42,557 bases of DNA from Planctomycetota bacterium (GCA_024276075.1 JAJRXX010000047.1:1-42557); one strand, 5' to 3'; counted from the first letter of the stretch, positions 17,677-26,987 are shown. Numbers and translations: made by a program. Notes: generated by a model not told the origin, from the letters alone.

Positions 17677-19119
17677 TCATTGGCCGCGGTTGATATCGAA
17701 GCCGAATAGATCACCGTTGAAGTTTCGGTCGAGGACGAAGCCAAACCCATAAGAAAAACGGAACCCGTTTCTGACCACCGCCCACGGCGTGGCAAACAGG
17801 TTCGTCCCGATATTGATCGTATCATTAGGCTTCAAATAAAAGTCCGGCTGCGTACCGTCAAAGATCGATCGCAGATTCAGCCGGACCGTGGCTTCCTGAT
17901 TAGCCCCGATTCTGCGGGTCAAATCGACGCGCTCGGGAATACCGGTGGGCGCAAGACTGCCAGCGGCAAAGATCAGTTGCTTTAATGTGAGATAGTCTGT
18001 TGGTGGCAAAGCGTAGGTCCCGGGCCTGGCGATCTGACCGCCCACGTAAACATTCCCATTGACAGGCGACGGGACACGGATCACATCACCGGGGCGGATA
18101 ACCAGGTTGTAGCGCATCTCGCCATCGAGCAGTTTGCTGTAGGGCACCTCGATGATGCGCTGCGTGACGACCATATCCGCTGGCCCGACGGGCATCGATG
18201 CCCCCTTTTGTGACGAGGCTTGGCCTAAACGGACCCATTTACCATTGACGTGCACCCACTGCGACGAGTCGTTCATGAACGTGTCGGTGCTCTTGTCCAA
18301 TGCAGCGGGTATTTCCGCTTGTACTGGTCCTGTTGTCGATAGGTCGGCGTCGATGTCTTGGTCCACACTGCTAAGCAGGTCTTCGATGAGCCCGACGGGA
18401 TCGCCGGGCGCTTCCTGCGGCAATTCCGGTTGCGCCTCTTCGCCGGAGGATATGACCTCTCGTTTCATCGTGCCCAGAGGAATCTGTCGGATGACGAATA
18501 TTTTCGGCGTAGACGATGGTGGACCACCCGCCATCGCCATAGCGTCCAACAAGCGGAATTCTTTTTTCGGAATATTAAATGCACCGGACCCGCTCACGTC
18601 ACTGATGACGCTATACGTGCTGTGTATCGCCAATTGCACAGATATGCTAACGGTCGCGTCTTTGAGCACGCCCTTTTCGTCAAGGATGTCTGCTATTTTC
18701 TTTTCCAAACCACTGGGGGTAATGCCCTCCACGCGTACCGGCCCTATGATCGGCAGCCGAATCATCCCCAACTCGTCTACCTCACGAACGAGGATCGACT
18801 CGACGTTGGGCTGAATCAATTCAAAAATGTTCGTCGTGAGTACATCGCCGGGACCGATGATGTATTCATGTACGACGGGGATGAGGTCCTCAGGCCGGAT
18901 ATCTGAAAGGCCCTCGATCGGCGATTCGAGGTCTTCAATCACGTTCAGACGGTCGAGAATCGGTAGCACGACGGGCGTACGTTCCCATCGGCCCAGCGAA
19001 GAAAAATCACCCCAGCTATCGACCTCACAACCCGTGCCCACCGCCAAGACAACTGCTAAACATAGAGATGCTAGTGCACTGATACCCCAGCGACATTGAC
19101 GCCACGATGATCGTCTCAC
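17677..19119 (-). CDS. Wza-like polysaccharide export lipoprotein
   Basis: An outer-membrane polysaccharide export protein of 480 residues. A lipoprotein signal peptide ends in LAVVLAVGTGC, the lipobox cysteine being about residue 31. Next come the Poly_export domain (EYIIGPGDVLTTNIFE, DELGMIRLPIIGPVRVEGITPSGLEKKI) and SLBB-type repeats (YNLVIRPGDVIRVPSPVNGNVYVGGQIARPGTYALP and LKPNDTINIG). A GTG at 19119 is chosen over ATG 19167 because a strong GGAGG lies 9 nt before it and the protein then begins directly with the signal peptide. A Ser/Gln-rich insertion (about 235-330) separates the domains. It heads the minus-strand EPS operon and would form the export channel with the kinase-like co-polymerase. 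Confidence 0.88.
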   Translation of the reverse strand: MRRSSWRQCRWGISALASLCLAVVLAVGTGCEVDSWGDFSSLGRWERTPVVLPILDRLNVIEDLESPIEGLSDIRPEDLIPVVHEYIIGPGDVLTTNIFELIQPNVESILVREVDELGMIRLPIIGPVRVEGITPSGLEKKIADILDEKGVLKDATVSISVQLAIHSTYSVISDVSGSGAFNIPKKEFRLLDAMAMAGGPPSSTPKIFVIRQIPLGTMKREVISSGEEAQPELPQEAPGDPVGLIEDLLSSVDQDIDADLSTTGPVQAEIPAALDKSTDTFMNDSSQWVHVNGKWVRLGQASSQKGASMPVGPADMVVTQRIIEVPYSKLLDGEMRYNLVIRPGDVIRVPSPVNGNVYVGGQIARPGTYALPPTDYLTLKQLIFAAGSLAPTGIPERVDLTRRIGANQEATVRLNLRSIFDGTQPDFYLKPNDTINIGTNLFATPWAVVRNGFRFSYGFGFVLDRNFNGDLFGFDINRGQ

Positions 19120-19203
19120 GATGGTATTCCTCCGCCCTGGCCCTGGCTCGTAAACCCGTCTGCACATAATTAATTAAACCCCATAATTACCCTGAAAATA
19201 GTA

Positions 19204-19231
19204 ATCATAGTATGTTACCAGAATTTACCAA
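19204..19231 (-). promoter_or_regulatory. Candidate promoter of the EPS/exosortase operon
   Basis: Within an AT-rich divergent intergenic region, minus-strand TTGGTA (19226-19231) and TATGAT (19204-19209) are spaced 16 nt, which would start transcription about 80 nt before the Wza-like gene. The rest of the 340-bp gap (19120-19459) shows no further gene; a near-match to a sigma54 site at 19332-19346 was considered too weak. Confidence 0.4.
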
Positions 19232-19459
19232 TACCTTAATTACTATAACCGGCAATTGTTTCGCAGACTCAACCACAACCCCGGCCACCCTCAGAGGCAC
19301 AGCCTTATATGATGATGTGCCCCGGAGTAGCTGGCACGACCGATGCCTGATCCGGTGTACTTACGGTTTGCCCCTAACGTGTGACCCCGCCACAATGGCT
19401 TACCCTAATATTAGGCGGGTATACGGACCGCAGCGATTCCGCTAACCGCACAAAAAAAA

Positions 19460-20488
19460 ATGAGTCAAAAGATCACTATCATCGGCGACGGTTCCATGGC
19501 TACGGTTTGCGCTCTGCTGCTCGAAAGCCGAGGCACGCAAGTCACCATCTGGGGCGCCTCGCACGAACACGTTGCCGAGTTGATCCAGACACGAGAAAAT
19601 CGCCGGTATCTGCCCGGCTATCGTTTCCCCGAATCGATCCGGCTCACCGCTGACGATCGCTCGGCATTCGAAGGCGCGCAGATGATCGTCTCTGCGGTAC
19701 CCACACAATACATACGGCGTGTATGGGACCGGCTTGCCACGGCTACGCCGTCGAGTGTACCGATCGTTTCGGTCGCTAAAGGGATTGAAAACGAAACGCA
19801 CTTGCGACCGACACAGGTGATCGCCGATGTGCTCAGCCGTCACACCGACAATCCCGACCGAGCCGCCAGACCGTTGGCAGCGATCTCGGGTCCGTCCGTC
19901 GCGGACGAATTAGCAAGGTGCCTACCCGCCACGGTCTGCGCCGCCAGCGACGACGACAAGCTAGCGCGAACCATTCAAGAGACGTTCACCACGCGATGGT
20001 TCAGGGTCTACACAAACTCCGACCTGCTGGGCGTGGAACTCGCCGGCGCGACCAAGAACGTCATTGCGCTGGCAGCGGGTATCCTCGACGGCTTACAGGC
20101 CGGCATCAACGCCAAGAGCGCGCTGCTGTCGCGCGGGCTCGCGGAGATCACTCGCCTGGGCGTGGCAATGGGCGCACAAGAAAAAACGTTCTTCGGCATC
20201 GCGGGTGTGGGCGACCTGGCAACGACATGTTTCTCACCGACCGGCCGAAACCGCACCTGCGGCGAGTTCCTGGGCAAGGGGCGTAAACTCGACGATGTGC
20301 TCAAGTCCATGTCCGGCGTCGTCGAGGGCGTACCGACCACTCGATCGGTGGTCACGCTGGCACAAAAATACCGCGTGGAAATGCCCATCACCCAAGCGGT
20401 CTATGAGGTCTTGTTCGAGGGGCTCGACCCGATCGAGGGTATCAGCAAACTCATGAGCAGACAGCCCAAGCCCGAACGGGTCTGCTAG
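19460..20488 (+). CDS. gpsA: NAD(P)-dependent glycerol-3-phosphate dehydrogenase
   Basis: A 342-residue GpsA, which reduces dihydroxyacetone phosphate to sn-glycerol-3-phosphate for phospholipid synthesis. Evidence: N-terminal Rossmann loop ITIIGDGSMATVCALLL, VSVAKGIENET, AISGPSVADELA, the substrate-binding VELAGATKNVIALAAGI with catalytic Lys, and FFGIAGVGDLATTCFSPTGRNR. The nucleotide loop reads GDGSMA instead of the usual GxGxWG, a mild divergence. ATG 19460 follows a run of nine adenines and has no Shine-Dalgarno sequence. It is divergent from the EPS operon and followed by the pilT leader. Confidence 0.95.
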   Translation: MSQKITIIGDGSMATVCALLLESRGTQVTIWGASHEHVAELIQTRENRRYLPGYRFPESIRLTADDRSAFEGAQMIVSAVPTQYIRRVWDRLATATPSSVPIVSVAKGIENETHLRPTQVIADVLSRHTDNPDRAARPLAAISGPSVADELARCLPATVCAASDDDKLARTIQETFTTRWFRVYTNSDLLGVELAGATKNVIALAAGILDGLQAGINAKSALLSRGLAEITRLGVAMGAQEKTFFGIAGVGDLATTCFSPTGRNRTCGEFLGKGRKLDDVLKSMSGVVEGVPTTRSVVTLAQKYRVEMPITQAVYEVLFEGLDPIEGISKLMSRQPKPERVC

Positions 20489-20848
20489 CATTTCTCGCCT
20501 CACAGCGTCTTACTTTTTCGTCTCCCTGCCCTACCTCACCGCCTCAAACGGGTAAATCGAAAAATCGTTGAATTCAAGGTGCTATTTTTGGCTCCTACCT
20601 AAATCACGGCGCCCAGTGCGTCGACTATGGCCCCAAAGCGGCCTACGCAAGTGATGACGACTGTAACAGTCAGACGGCATATGGCGCCAGGGTGCCCAAT
20701 AAAGCGTTCCAAGCCACAGCGGCTGCTTATGGATGCCTATCGGGCCGACGATAGGAATATTCAGCAGGCGGTACCTGCGTCGTGCGCCCGTAGCCTCGGC
20801 GTCAGATGGGCCGTTTTGATTCGTTAATTGTTAACCCATTGGGCTTTT
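20489..20848 (+). other. Hairpin-rich leader between gpsA and pilT
   Basis: This 360-bp gap has no convincing gene. It contains several perfect inverted repeats: CCTATCG (20736-20742) with CGATAGG (20749-20755), GCAGG/CCTGC (20764-20778), a GACTGT/ACAGTC stem near 20659-20671, and GTTAA-TTG-TTAAC (20823-20835) just before the pilT start. It could be a structured 5' leader or hold an operator. I could not match it to a known riboswitch class. Confidence 0.35.
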
Positions 20849-21907
20849 ATGAATCTGAACACCATCCTAAAGACAGCAGTTGAACTCAACGCCTCGGATA
20901 TCCACCTCGTCGCGGGGCACCCGCCTATGGTGCGACTGCACACGGTGATGACGCCGATGGACTACCCCGTCATCACTCCCGAGAGTTCCAAGCGGATGCT
21001 CCAAGAGATGACCAGTAACGAAATGCTGCTGGCACGATTTGAAAAGATCAAAGACGCGGACTTTTCCTATGAGATCCCGGGTGTAGGGCGGTTTCGTGTC
21101 AACGCACACATGCAGCGTCAAACCGTGGCGATCTCGCTTCGTGCGATCAAAGAAGACATACCCCCGATGGAAGCGCTCAACCTGCCTGAGGTGATCTCAA
21201 AACTCACGTACCTGCCCCGCGGGCTGATCCTGGTCACCGGTGATACGGGCTCGGGCAAGTCAACGTCGTTGGCGGCGATGATACAAGCGATAAACCTGCG
21301 GTACCACAAACACATCATCACCGTCGAAGACCCGATCGAGTACCGGCTGGTCAGCAACAAGTGCGTGATCGAGCAGCGTGAATTGGGCGACGACGTGCCC
21401 AGCTTTGCCAGCGGTCTGCGACACGTGCTGCGTCAGGACCCCGACATCATCCTCGTGGGTGAGATGCGTGACCTGGAGACCACCGCCGCGGCGATCACCG
21501 CCGCTGAGACGGGTCACTTGGTCTTCTCCACGCTCCACACCATCAACGCGTCCCAGACGATCGAACGTATTATCGACATGTACCCCGCCGACCAGCAGAA
21601 CCAGATCAGGTCGATGCTCGCCAACACACTACAGGCGGTGGTCAGCCAAACATTATTCAAGCGAAGCGATAAAAAGGGCATGGTCCCGGCTGTGGAGATC
21701 ATGCTGTGCACGCCTGCGGTGAGAAACCTGATCCGCGAAAACCGGACGTTTGAAATCCCCAACGTCATCGAAACCAACCGCGCCCTGGGTATGAACAGCC
21801 TGGATAACGCGATCGCGGAGATTTATTTCAACGGGATGATAAGCAAGGACGACGCGATCTCGCACGCGGCGTACCCGGACAAACTCGAGAAGATGCTCGC
21901 CGCCTGA
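20849..21907 (+). CDS. pilT: Type IV pilus twitching ATPase PilT
   Basis: A 352-residue hexameric ATPase that powers pilus retraction. Intact motifs: Walker A GDTGSGKST (131-139), Asp box IITVEDPIEY, Walker B DPDIILVGEMRD (197-208) and His box HLVFSTLHTINA. The N-terminal LNASDIHLVAGHPPMVR is the PilT PAS-like domain. The start ATG 20849 (MNLNTILK) is chosen over an upstream TTG at 20828 that falls inside an inverted repeat. It leads a plus-strand run of pilus genes. Confidence 0.96.
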   Translation: MNLNTILKTAVELNASDIHLVAGHPPMVRLHTVMTPMDYPVITPESSKRMLQEMTSNEMLLARFEKIKDADFSYEIPGVGRFRVNAHMQRQTVAISLRAIKEDIPPMEALNLPEVISKLTYLPRGLILVTGDTGSGKSTSLAAMIQAINLRYHKHIITVEDPIEYRLVSNKCVIEQRELGDDVPSFASGLRHVLRQDPDIILVGEMRDLETTAAAITAAETGHLVFSTLHTINASQTIERIIDMYPADQQNQIRSMLANTLQAVVSQTLFKRSDKKGMVPAVEIMLCTPAVRNLIRENRTFEIPNVIETNRALGMNSLDNAIAEIYFNGMISKDDAISHAAYPDKLEKMLAA

Positions 21908-22002
21908 TATCCGGGACACAGCCCGCCGGCGAGATCAGTTAATTGAACGCCACCCTGTCACGAACACGCAGCAGGGTCGGCAGACGCAACAGATAGGAAC
22001 CT

Positions 22003-23226
22003 ATGCCGGAGTATCGATACCAGACACGGATGCCCAACGGCAAAACGGCGGACGGCGTGCTCTCGGCGCAAAACGCCGTCGCTGCCGCGCAGGCGCTGCG
22101 CTCGCAGGGCTACCAGATACTCCAACTCACACCCGTCAGCAGGAGCGTGAAGAGCCTTGGCGAACGGCTCAAAGCGCTGAACCAAACCTCCGGGCCCAGC
22201 CAACGAGATATTCTTAACTTCACATCGCAGCTTGCGGTGATGATCCGTGCTGGCATCACGTTGCGTGCCGCTCTCGACGGCATCGCCGACCAGACCGAAA
22301 ACCTGCGTTTCAAAGCGCTGCTGATGTCCATTAAGCAGGACGTGGAGTCAGGCCGACAGTTCAGCGAAGCGCTTACCAAACACCCCAAGCACTTCGGACC
22401 CCTATACGTAAACATGGTTCGGGCGTCGGAAATGTCGGGTAGCTTTTCAAGGATGCTCGACCGGATCGCCGCCTACTTGGCTCAGCAGATCGAGACGCGC
22501 GCAATGGTCATCGGCGCGATGATCTACCCCGTGGTGATCGGCTCACTAGCGATCGCGGTGACGATCTTCCTGCTGACGTTCGTGCTGCCAAAATTTGCCG
22601 GCGTGTTCGCCGGCAAGGAATCGGCGCTGCCGTGGCCTACCAAGTTCCTCATGGGGCTCAGCGGTTTTATGGTCAATTGGTGGTGGGTGGTGGTGCTGGG
22701 CTTGATGGGGATGGCGGTGTCGTTTGTGCTGTTCATCCGCACCGAGATCGGCAACAAATGGTGGGACAAAGCCAAACTGACCACGCCGATATTCAAGAGG
22801 ATGTTCCGGGCACTTTACATCAGCCGATCGCTACAAACGATGGGCGAACTGATCAACGCAGGCGTGCCCATGCTCGACACGATCATGATCACCGGTGACG
22901 TCAGCGGCAACTGGTTCTTCAAACGCCTATGGCGATCGGTCTACTCATCTGTAAAAGAAGGCAAAAAAATCGCGCAGCCGCTACAAAAAACGCCGCTGCT
23001 GCCCAAATCTGTTGTCCAGATGATTAGCGCCGGCGAGGAATCCGGCAAGCTCGGCGAGGTGATGGACGAAGTGAGTTCTTTTTACAGCAAGCAGCTTCGC
23101 GAGGTGATCAAAACAGTAACGTCAATGATCGAGCCGATCATGATCATGATTATGGGGTCGGTCGTGGGTTTCATCGCGATGGCGATCATCCTGCCGATCT
23201 TCAAACTGTCCACACTGGTCGGTTGA
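22003..23226 (+). CDS. pilC: Type IV pilus inner-membrane platform protein PilC (GspF family)
   Basis: A 407-residue T2SSF-family protein that anchors the pilus motor in the inner membrane. It has two repeated GspF domains: ILNFTSQLAVMIRAGITLRAALDGIADQ (first) and MFRALYISRSLQTMGELINAGVPMLDTI (second). Three membrane segments are visible at about 165-195, 225-250 and 370-400. The N-terminal PEYRYQTRMPNGKTADGVLSA is typical. ATG 22003 follows a short AGGA. It is 95 bp after pilT on the same strand. The usual PilB extension ATPase gene is not adjacent. Confidence 0.93.
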   Translation: MPEYRYQTRMPNGKTADGVLSAQNAVAAAQALRSQGYQILQLTPVSRSVKSLGERLKALNQTSGPSQRDILNFTSQLAVMIRAGITLRAALDGIADQTENLRFKALLMSIKQDVESGRQFSEALTKHPKHFGPLYVNMVRASEMSGSFSRMLDRIAAYLAQQIETRAMVIGAMIYPVVIGSLAIAVTIFLLTFVLPKFAGVFAGKESALPWPTKFLMGLSGFMVNWWWVVVLGLMGMAVSFVLFIRTEIGNKWWDKAKLTTPIFKRMFRALYISRSLQTMGELINAGVPMLDTIMITGDVSGNWFFKRLWRSVYSSVKEGKKIAQPLQKTPLLPKSVVQMISAGEESGKLGEVMDEVSSFYSKQLREVIKTVTSMIEPIMIMIMGSVVGFIAMAIILPIFKLSTLVG

Positions 23227-23408
23227 CCAAAGGAGTAACCGACGGGTAGCAGCTAACAAGATGGTGATACAGCGGGGGTTTTATTACGGGGCGCAGGGGA
23301 GAAAGCCCGCTGGGAAAGCACTCGACTTCGGGAGATGCCGGGGCGTCGGAAGAAAGGGGCTTTGGGGAGGCACAAGAACTTGTACCGGAGGCACGGAGAA
23401 AGCGAATC
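23227..23408 (+). other. Purine-rich spacer upstream of the PilV-like gene
   Basis: This 182-bp spacer is strikingly G-rich on the plus strand. An inverted pair AAAGCCC (23302-23308) and GGGCTTT (23357-23363) could close a large stem-loop. A Gly/Arg-rich open frame of about 50 codons from an ATG near 23260 runs through it into the next gene; I do not call it as coding. Confidence 0.25.
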
Positions 23409-23969
23409 ATGCCACGTAAGACGCGTACGACCCATGCCAAAGGCTTCACCCTTATCGAAGCTGCGCTGGCAACGGTGATCGTCGGGACCGGCGTGTTGGC
23501 TATACTCGCCGCACAGCAGGCGTACCACAACAAAAACGATTGGGCGCAACGTACCGGCACTGCCATGTTGCTCGCCAATGAACTTCGTGAGCTGACGCTG
23601 ACGCTCCCGCAGCACGATCCCTTTACCGGCACGAGCAACCTGGGCCCCGAAGCCGATGAGCCGACGGTCGCCGACTTCGACGACCTCGACGACTTCGCCG
23701 GCCCGGTCGACGTTACCGGGTTTGGCCCCGGCATCGTGTTCACACCGCCTATCAACGCCCTGAGGCAACAGATACCCAACATGAACGGGTGGAGCCAATT
23801 TATCGAGGTGGTCAACGTCTTACCGGACAACATCAGCGCAGCTGCACCTCAAGCCCAACCGGTCGGCGCAACCGATCTGATGCGCGTGACGGTTACGGTG
23901 AGTTACCAAGCCCCCACCGAAGCTCAACCATCGACTTTAACGCAATTATCCTGGGTCGTCGGGAACTGA
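23409..23969 (+). CDS. PilV/GspI-like minor prepilin
   Basis: A 186-residue prepilin-like protein. After a short basic leader (MPRKTRTTHAK) comes GFTLIEAALATVIVGTGVLAILAAQQ: the prepilin peptidase cleavage site is before Phe of GFTLIE, with Glu at position +5 and a hydrophobic helix. The remainder is acidic (DFDDLDDFAGPVDV) and ends in a beta-rich portion. The fold resembles the PilV/GspI minor pilins, but the C-terminal part is not recognisable. The start ATG has GGAG 10 nt upstream. It is in the pilus run between pilC and the PilX-like gene. Confidence 0.8.
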   Translation: MPRKTRTTHAKGFTLIEAALATVIVGTGVLAILAAQQAYHNKNDWAQRTGTAMLLANELRELTLTLPQHDPFTGTSNLGPEADEPTVADFDDLDDFAGPVDVTGFGPGIVFTPPINALRQQIPNMNGWSQFIEVVNVLPDNISAAAPQAQPVGATDLMRVTVTVSYQAPTEAQPSTLTQLSWVVGN

Positions 23970-23977
23970 GTTATTTA

Positions 23978-26314
23978 ATGAACAAAGCACGTGAACAACG
24001 CCATATACACGCTATGAAACGAATCCCGGAGGCTCGGGAAAATTTGACCATGACTTACACACAGACACGCCTTAACGACCCACGCCAGCGCGGTGTGGCT
24101 GCGATTCTCTCGATGATGTTCCTGGTAATCTTCGGCTCACTGGCCGCGGCCATGGCGATCGTCGCGCAAGGCAACCTCATCACCGCCGACTCGCACCTGA
24201 AGATCAACCGATCGCTCGCAGCGTCGGAAACCGGGATGCGGTTCCTGATGTACCGCCTCAACCTCGTCACCGCCAACGTGCAAACACTCGACGGGCTGAT
24301 CGACTCGACCAATGCCCCGGCTCTGTGGACTCAGGTACGCGGCGACCTGCTCACCTCATTAACAGATGAATTCCACACCATAAATAACAATCAGCCACGC
24401 GAGGTCGGCACCACGCTAATCGTAGGCCCCATCTCCTTGGGCGCGGGTCAGCCAACATTCACCGCATCGTTCACCCCCCACCCGATCACGGCCGCGATCG
24501 TAGACCCGAACGCCCAGCACGGCATGGTCCAAGTGGAAGACTACGATTCGGCGTACTACCAGCGCCCCCCTTACAGCAACTTGGCCACTCCCGTGTCAAG
24601 CGCAGCCCCCCTTGACGAGACGTGGATACGCGTGCGTGTAGAGGCGAGAGACGGTGCGGCAAACCGACCCGTCATCAGAACGCTGCAGATGGACTTTAAG
24701 ATGGATAAAAAAATCAAATTCGCCGTGCTCTCGAAGAGCCGCGTAATGATCGGCCGCAACGTTATGATCGACGGCCCAATCGGCAGCCGATTTACAGAGA
24801 CCAATCTCGCCAACGGCCACCCCATCCAGATGGAGAGTGATTTCCGTGGCCTCGACTCGACGCTCGACGCGAACCTTGACCTTCTGGTAAATACCCTCGC
24901 GTTAAACGATACGGACGGCGACAACCGCCTGCTGATCGCCAACCCAGCGGAAGTTGTTGGCATCGCCAACCCCGCGGCTCTCGATAACAATAACGACGGC
25001 TACATCGATGACTACGATTTCTTCGTCGGGCAGTACGACGCAAACGCGGACGGCGATATCAGCGCGATCGAGCTTGATACGGCAAACAATATTAATGCCG
25101 CCCAATTGCTGGAGCTAATCGACACATTCGGCGACCCCGCACGCCCCGGCTACAACGACGGCACGATCAATAACGACGACCGCTACGCCAAGATCCGTGG
25201 AGATATAAAGATCAAAGCCGCCATTCAGGATTGGCAGAACGGTGCCGCCAACGGCCAATACCAAGATTACCTTCAGGGATCGATCCATCCCGATAACGGG
25301 GAGGTGCCTCTGATGTTTTCCGTTCCCGATGCTGACATGCAGGACATCGGGCCTCAGAACTTCAATATGTCTGCGTTCAGCGCGTTGGCTACCGGCAACC
25401 TGCAGACGCAATCAGACCTCCAAGCCGTCAACTACGATCCGAACGACCCCACGTCGCCGTTCAAGGACACCAGCGGCACGCAAATCGAAGAAGTACCGTT
25501 CGGCGCAGCCCACCCCTACGACTACTACGGCCGACCGGTATACGAAAACATGACCTTCACCAACGTGACCATCCCGAAAGGCGAAAACGCCCTATTCAAA
25601 AATTGTAAATTCATCGGTGCCACTTTTATCGAAACATCGGTCCAGAACACCGACCCCGACTTCAACTACGTCGGCATCATGGAAGCCGACGGCACGCCAA
25701 AGTACCCCACACTCACCGCTAATGTCGGGGGTGTGACCGTGACCGATACGAAAACCGAATCCAATAATGTACGGTTCCACAACTGCACGTTTGAGGGTGC
25801 CGTGGCCAGCGACGCGCCACCCGCGTTTACGCACATCCGTAACAAGATCGCGTTCACCGGACAAACCAAGTTCGACATCGATAATTCGCCCAACCTCACC
25901 ACCAGCCAGAAAAAACTCTACAAACGCAGCACCATCCTTACACCACATTATTCGGTGGAGATGGGTACGTTCAACGATCCCACCAGCACGACCGAGACCG
26001 TCAATCTCTCGGGAACCATCGTGACCGGGATACTTGATATCCGCGGACAAGCGAAGATCAACGGCACGCTGCTGACCACATTTGAGCCTGTGAGCAACCA
26101 AGCCCCGGTCGTGGGCAGCACCAGCCCACAGTTCAACACCACGCTGGGGTACTTCCCCTCGACCGCGGGCGACCTCGAAGCCGAACTGCCCGCCACCGGC
26201 GTGGGTGTCATACAGGTGACCTACGATCCCACGATCGCGCTGCCGGACGGCATCTTGGCGTCCATCGAGGTGGCCCCGGTAACGGCGACGTACTTTGAAG
26301 GGACGGGATACTAA
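23978..26314 (+). CDS. Large PilX-like pilus-associated protein with EF-hand loops
   Basis: About 778 residues from ATG 23978. A basic leader is followed by QRGVAAILSMMFLVIFGSLA, a single N-terminal membrane helix like that of PilX-type pilus assembly proteins (QRGxA type, without the prepilin GFTLIE motif). Most of the protein is a long extracytoplasmic region. It contains two perfect 12-residue calcium-binding EF loops: DNNNDGYIDDYD (336-347) and DANADGDISAIE (354-365), plus a degenerate third (DTDGDNRLL). The C-terminal half has repeated short beta segments (ENMTFTNVTIPKGENALFKN and similar) suggestive of a beta-solenoid. The start is uncertain: ATG 24014 and 24050 are alternatives; 23978 lies 8 nt after the previous stop. 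It is far larger than typical PilX (about 170 residues). Confidence 0.75.
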   Translation: MNKAREQRHIHAMKRIPEARENLTMTYTQTRLNDPRQRGVAAILSMMFLVIFGSLAAAMAIVAQGNLITADSHLKINRSLAASETGMRFLMYRLNLVTANVQTLDGLIDSTNAPALWTQVRGDLLTSLTDEFHTINNNQPREVGTTLIVGPISLGAGQPTFTASFTPHPITAAIVDPNAQHGMVQVEDYDSAYYQRPPYSNLATPVSSAAPLDETWIRVRVEARDGAANRPVIRTLQMDFKMDKKIKFAVLSKSRVMIGRNVMIDGPIGSRFTETNLANGHPIQMESDFRGLDSTLDANLDLLVNTLALNDTDGDNRLLIANPAEVVGIANPAALDNNNDGYIDDYDFFVGQYDANADGDISAIELDTANNINAAQLLELIDTFGDPARPGYNDGTINNDDRYAKIRGDIKIKAAIQDWQNGAANGQYQDYLQGSIHPDNGEVPLMFSVPDADMQDIGPQNFNMSAFSALATGNLQTQSDLQAVNYDPNDPTSPFKDTSGTQIEEVPFGAAHPYDYYGRPVYENMTFTNVTIPKGENALFKNCKFIGATFIETSVQNTDPDFNYVGIMEADGTPKYPTLTANVGGVTVTDTKTESNNVRFHNCTFEGAVASDAPPAFTHIRNKIAFTGQTKFDIDNSPNLTTSQKKLYKRSTILTPHYSVEMGTFNDPTSTTETVNLSGTIVTGILDIRGQAKINGTLLTTFEPVSNQAPVVGSTSPQFNTTLGYFPSTAGDLEAELPATGVGVIQVTYDPTIALPDGILASIEVAPVTATYFEGTGY

Positions 26315-26378
26315 ACCCAACGGGACACGGACGGATCGATCACGCAACGGATTCGTCTGAGAATTGTGAGAACCGATT

Positions 26379-26987
26379 ATGAATCAAGATGACACTCGCC
26401 ATCGTCACCGAAGGTACCGCGGGCTGAGCTTGGTAGAGATGTTGGTTTCGTTGGCGATCTCCGGGCTGCTGCTCGCCGCAACGATGGTGGCGCTGGACAT
26501 TAGTTTCCGCGCGTACGCCGACGCCGTCGAGCAAGCCAGCAGTCAAGCCGCCACGCGGATGATCGTCAACCGGTTGACAACCCTGATACGAACCAGCACC
26601 GCCCACGGACCGCTGGTGCCAAACCCAGGAGCGGTGCCGCCCGTCACGCTTAACGGCAACGTAATCAGCAGCAATTTCATTCAACTGCTCGACCCCAATA
26701 ACCGCATCATCACCATTACCTACCAAGCAGGGACGCAACAACTCATGCTAACCATCCTGCCCGCTGGGGGCGGGGCGGCACAGACTCAACCTTTGATCAG
26801 CAGCGTGACGAACGCTCAATTCTCGCTTGCTCGACGATTCGACTCCGACAACAATGTTTGGGTATTGGACCGCGGCACGGTCGATCTAACCGTACAGCCC
26901 GGCGCCGACGCCACACTTTCATTGGAAAACGGAAATGCTGCGACGATCCGTATGATCGCGTCTACCACACCCCGAAAAATCAACTAG
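26379..26987 (+). CDS. PilW/GspJ-like minor prepilin
   Basis: A 202-residue prepilin-like protein with a basic leader and the type IV pilin N-terminus RGLSLVEMLVSLAISGLLLAATMVAL; cleavage would follow the Gly before Leu, with Glu at +5. The rest resembles PilW/GspJ minor pilins: a helical stretch VEQASSQAATRMIVNRLTTLIRT followed by beta-rich sequence. It ends the pilus run (pilT, pilC, PilV-like, PilX-like). Its TAG stop (26985-26987) is formed by the TA target of R2 copy A plus the first base of that element, so the natural 3' end may have been altered or preserved by the insertion. Confidence 0.8.
   Translation: MNQDDTRHRHRRYRGLSLVEMLVSLAISGLLLAATMVALDISFRAYADAVEQASSQAATRMIVNRLTTLIRTSTAHGPLVPNPGAVPPVTLNGNVISSNFIQLLDPNNRIITITYQAGTQQLMLTILPAGGGAAQTQPLISSVTNAQFSLARRFDSDNNVWVLDRGTVDLTVQPGADATLSLENGNAATIRMIASTTPRKIN

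Noticed and set aside
19332-19346. TGGCAC-N5-ATGC resembling a sigma54 promoter upstream of gpsA
   Set aside because: The -12 element has a mismatch at a conserved base, it faces gpsA, which is not a usual sigma54 target, and no enhancer site was evident.
20580-20760. Possible c-di-GMP (GEMM) or cobalamin riboswitch upstream of pilT
   Set aside because: The conserved cores of these classes could not be found by eye, so naming a riboswitch would be a guess.
20627-20827. 66-codon frame in the pilT leader
   Set aside because: Composition and lack of a binding site argue against coding; the region is better explained by its inverted repeats.
23789-23977. Upstream extension of the PilX-like gene into the PilV-like gene
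   Set aside because: The extension overlaps a well-supported prepilin gene in another frame and has no ribosome binding site.
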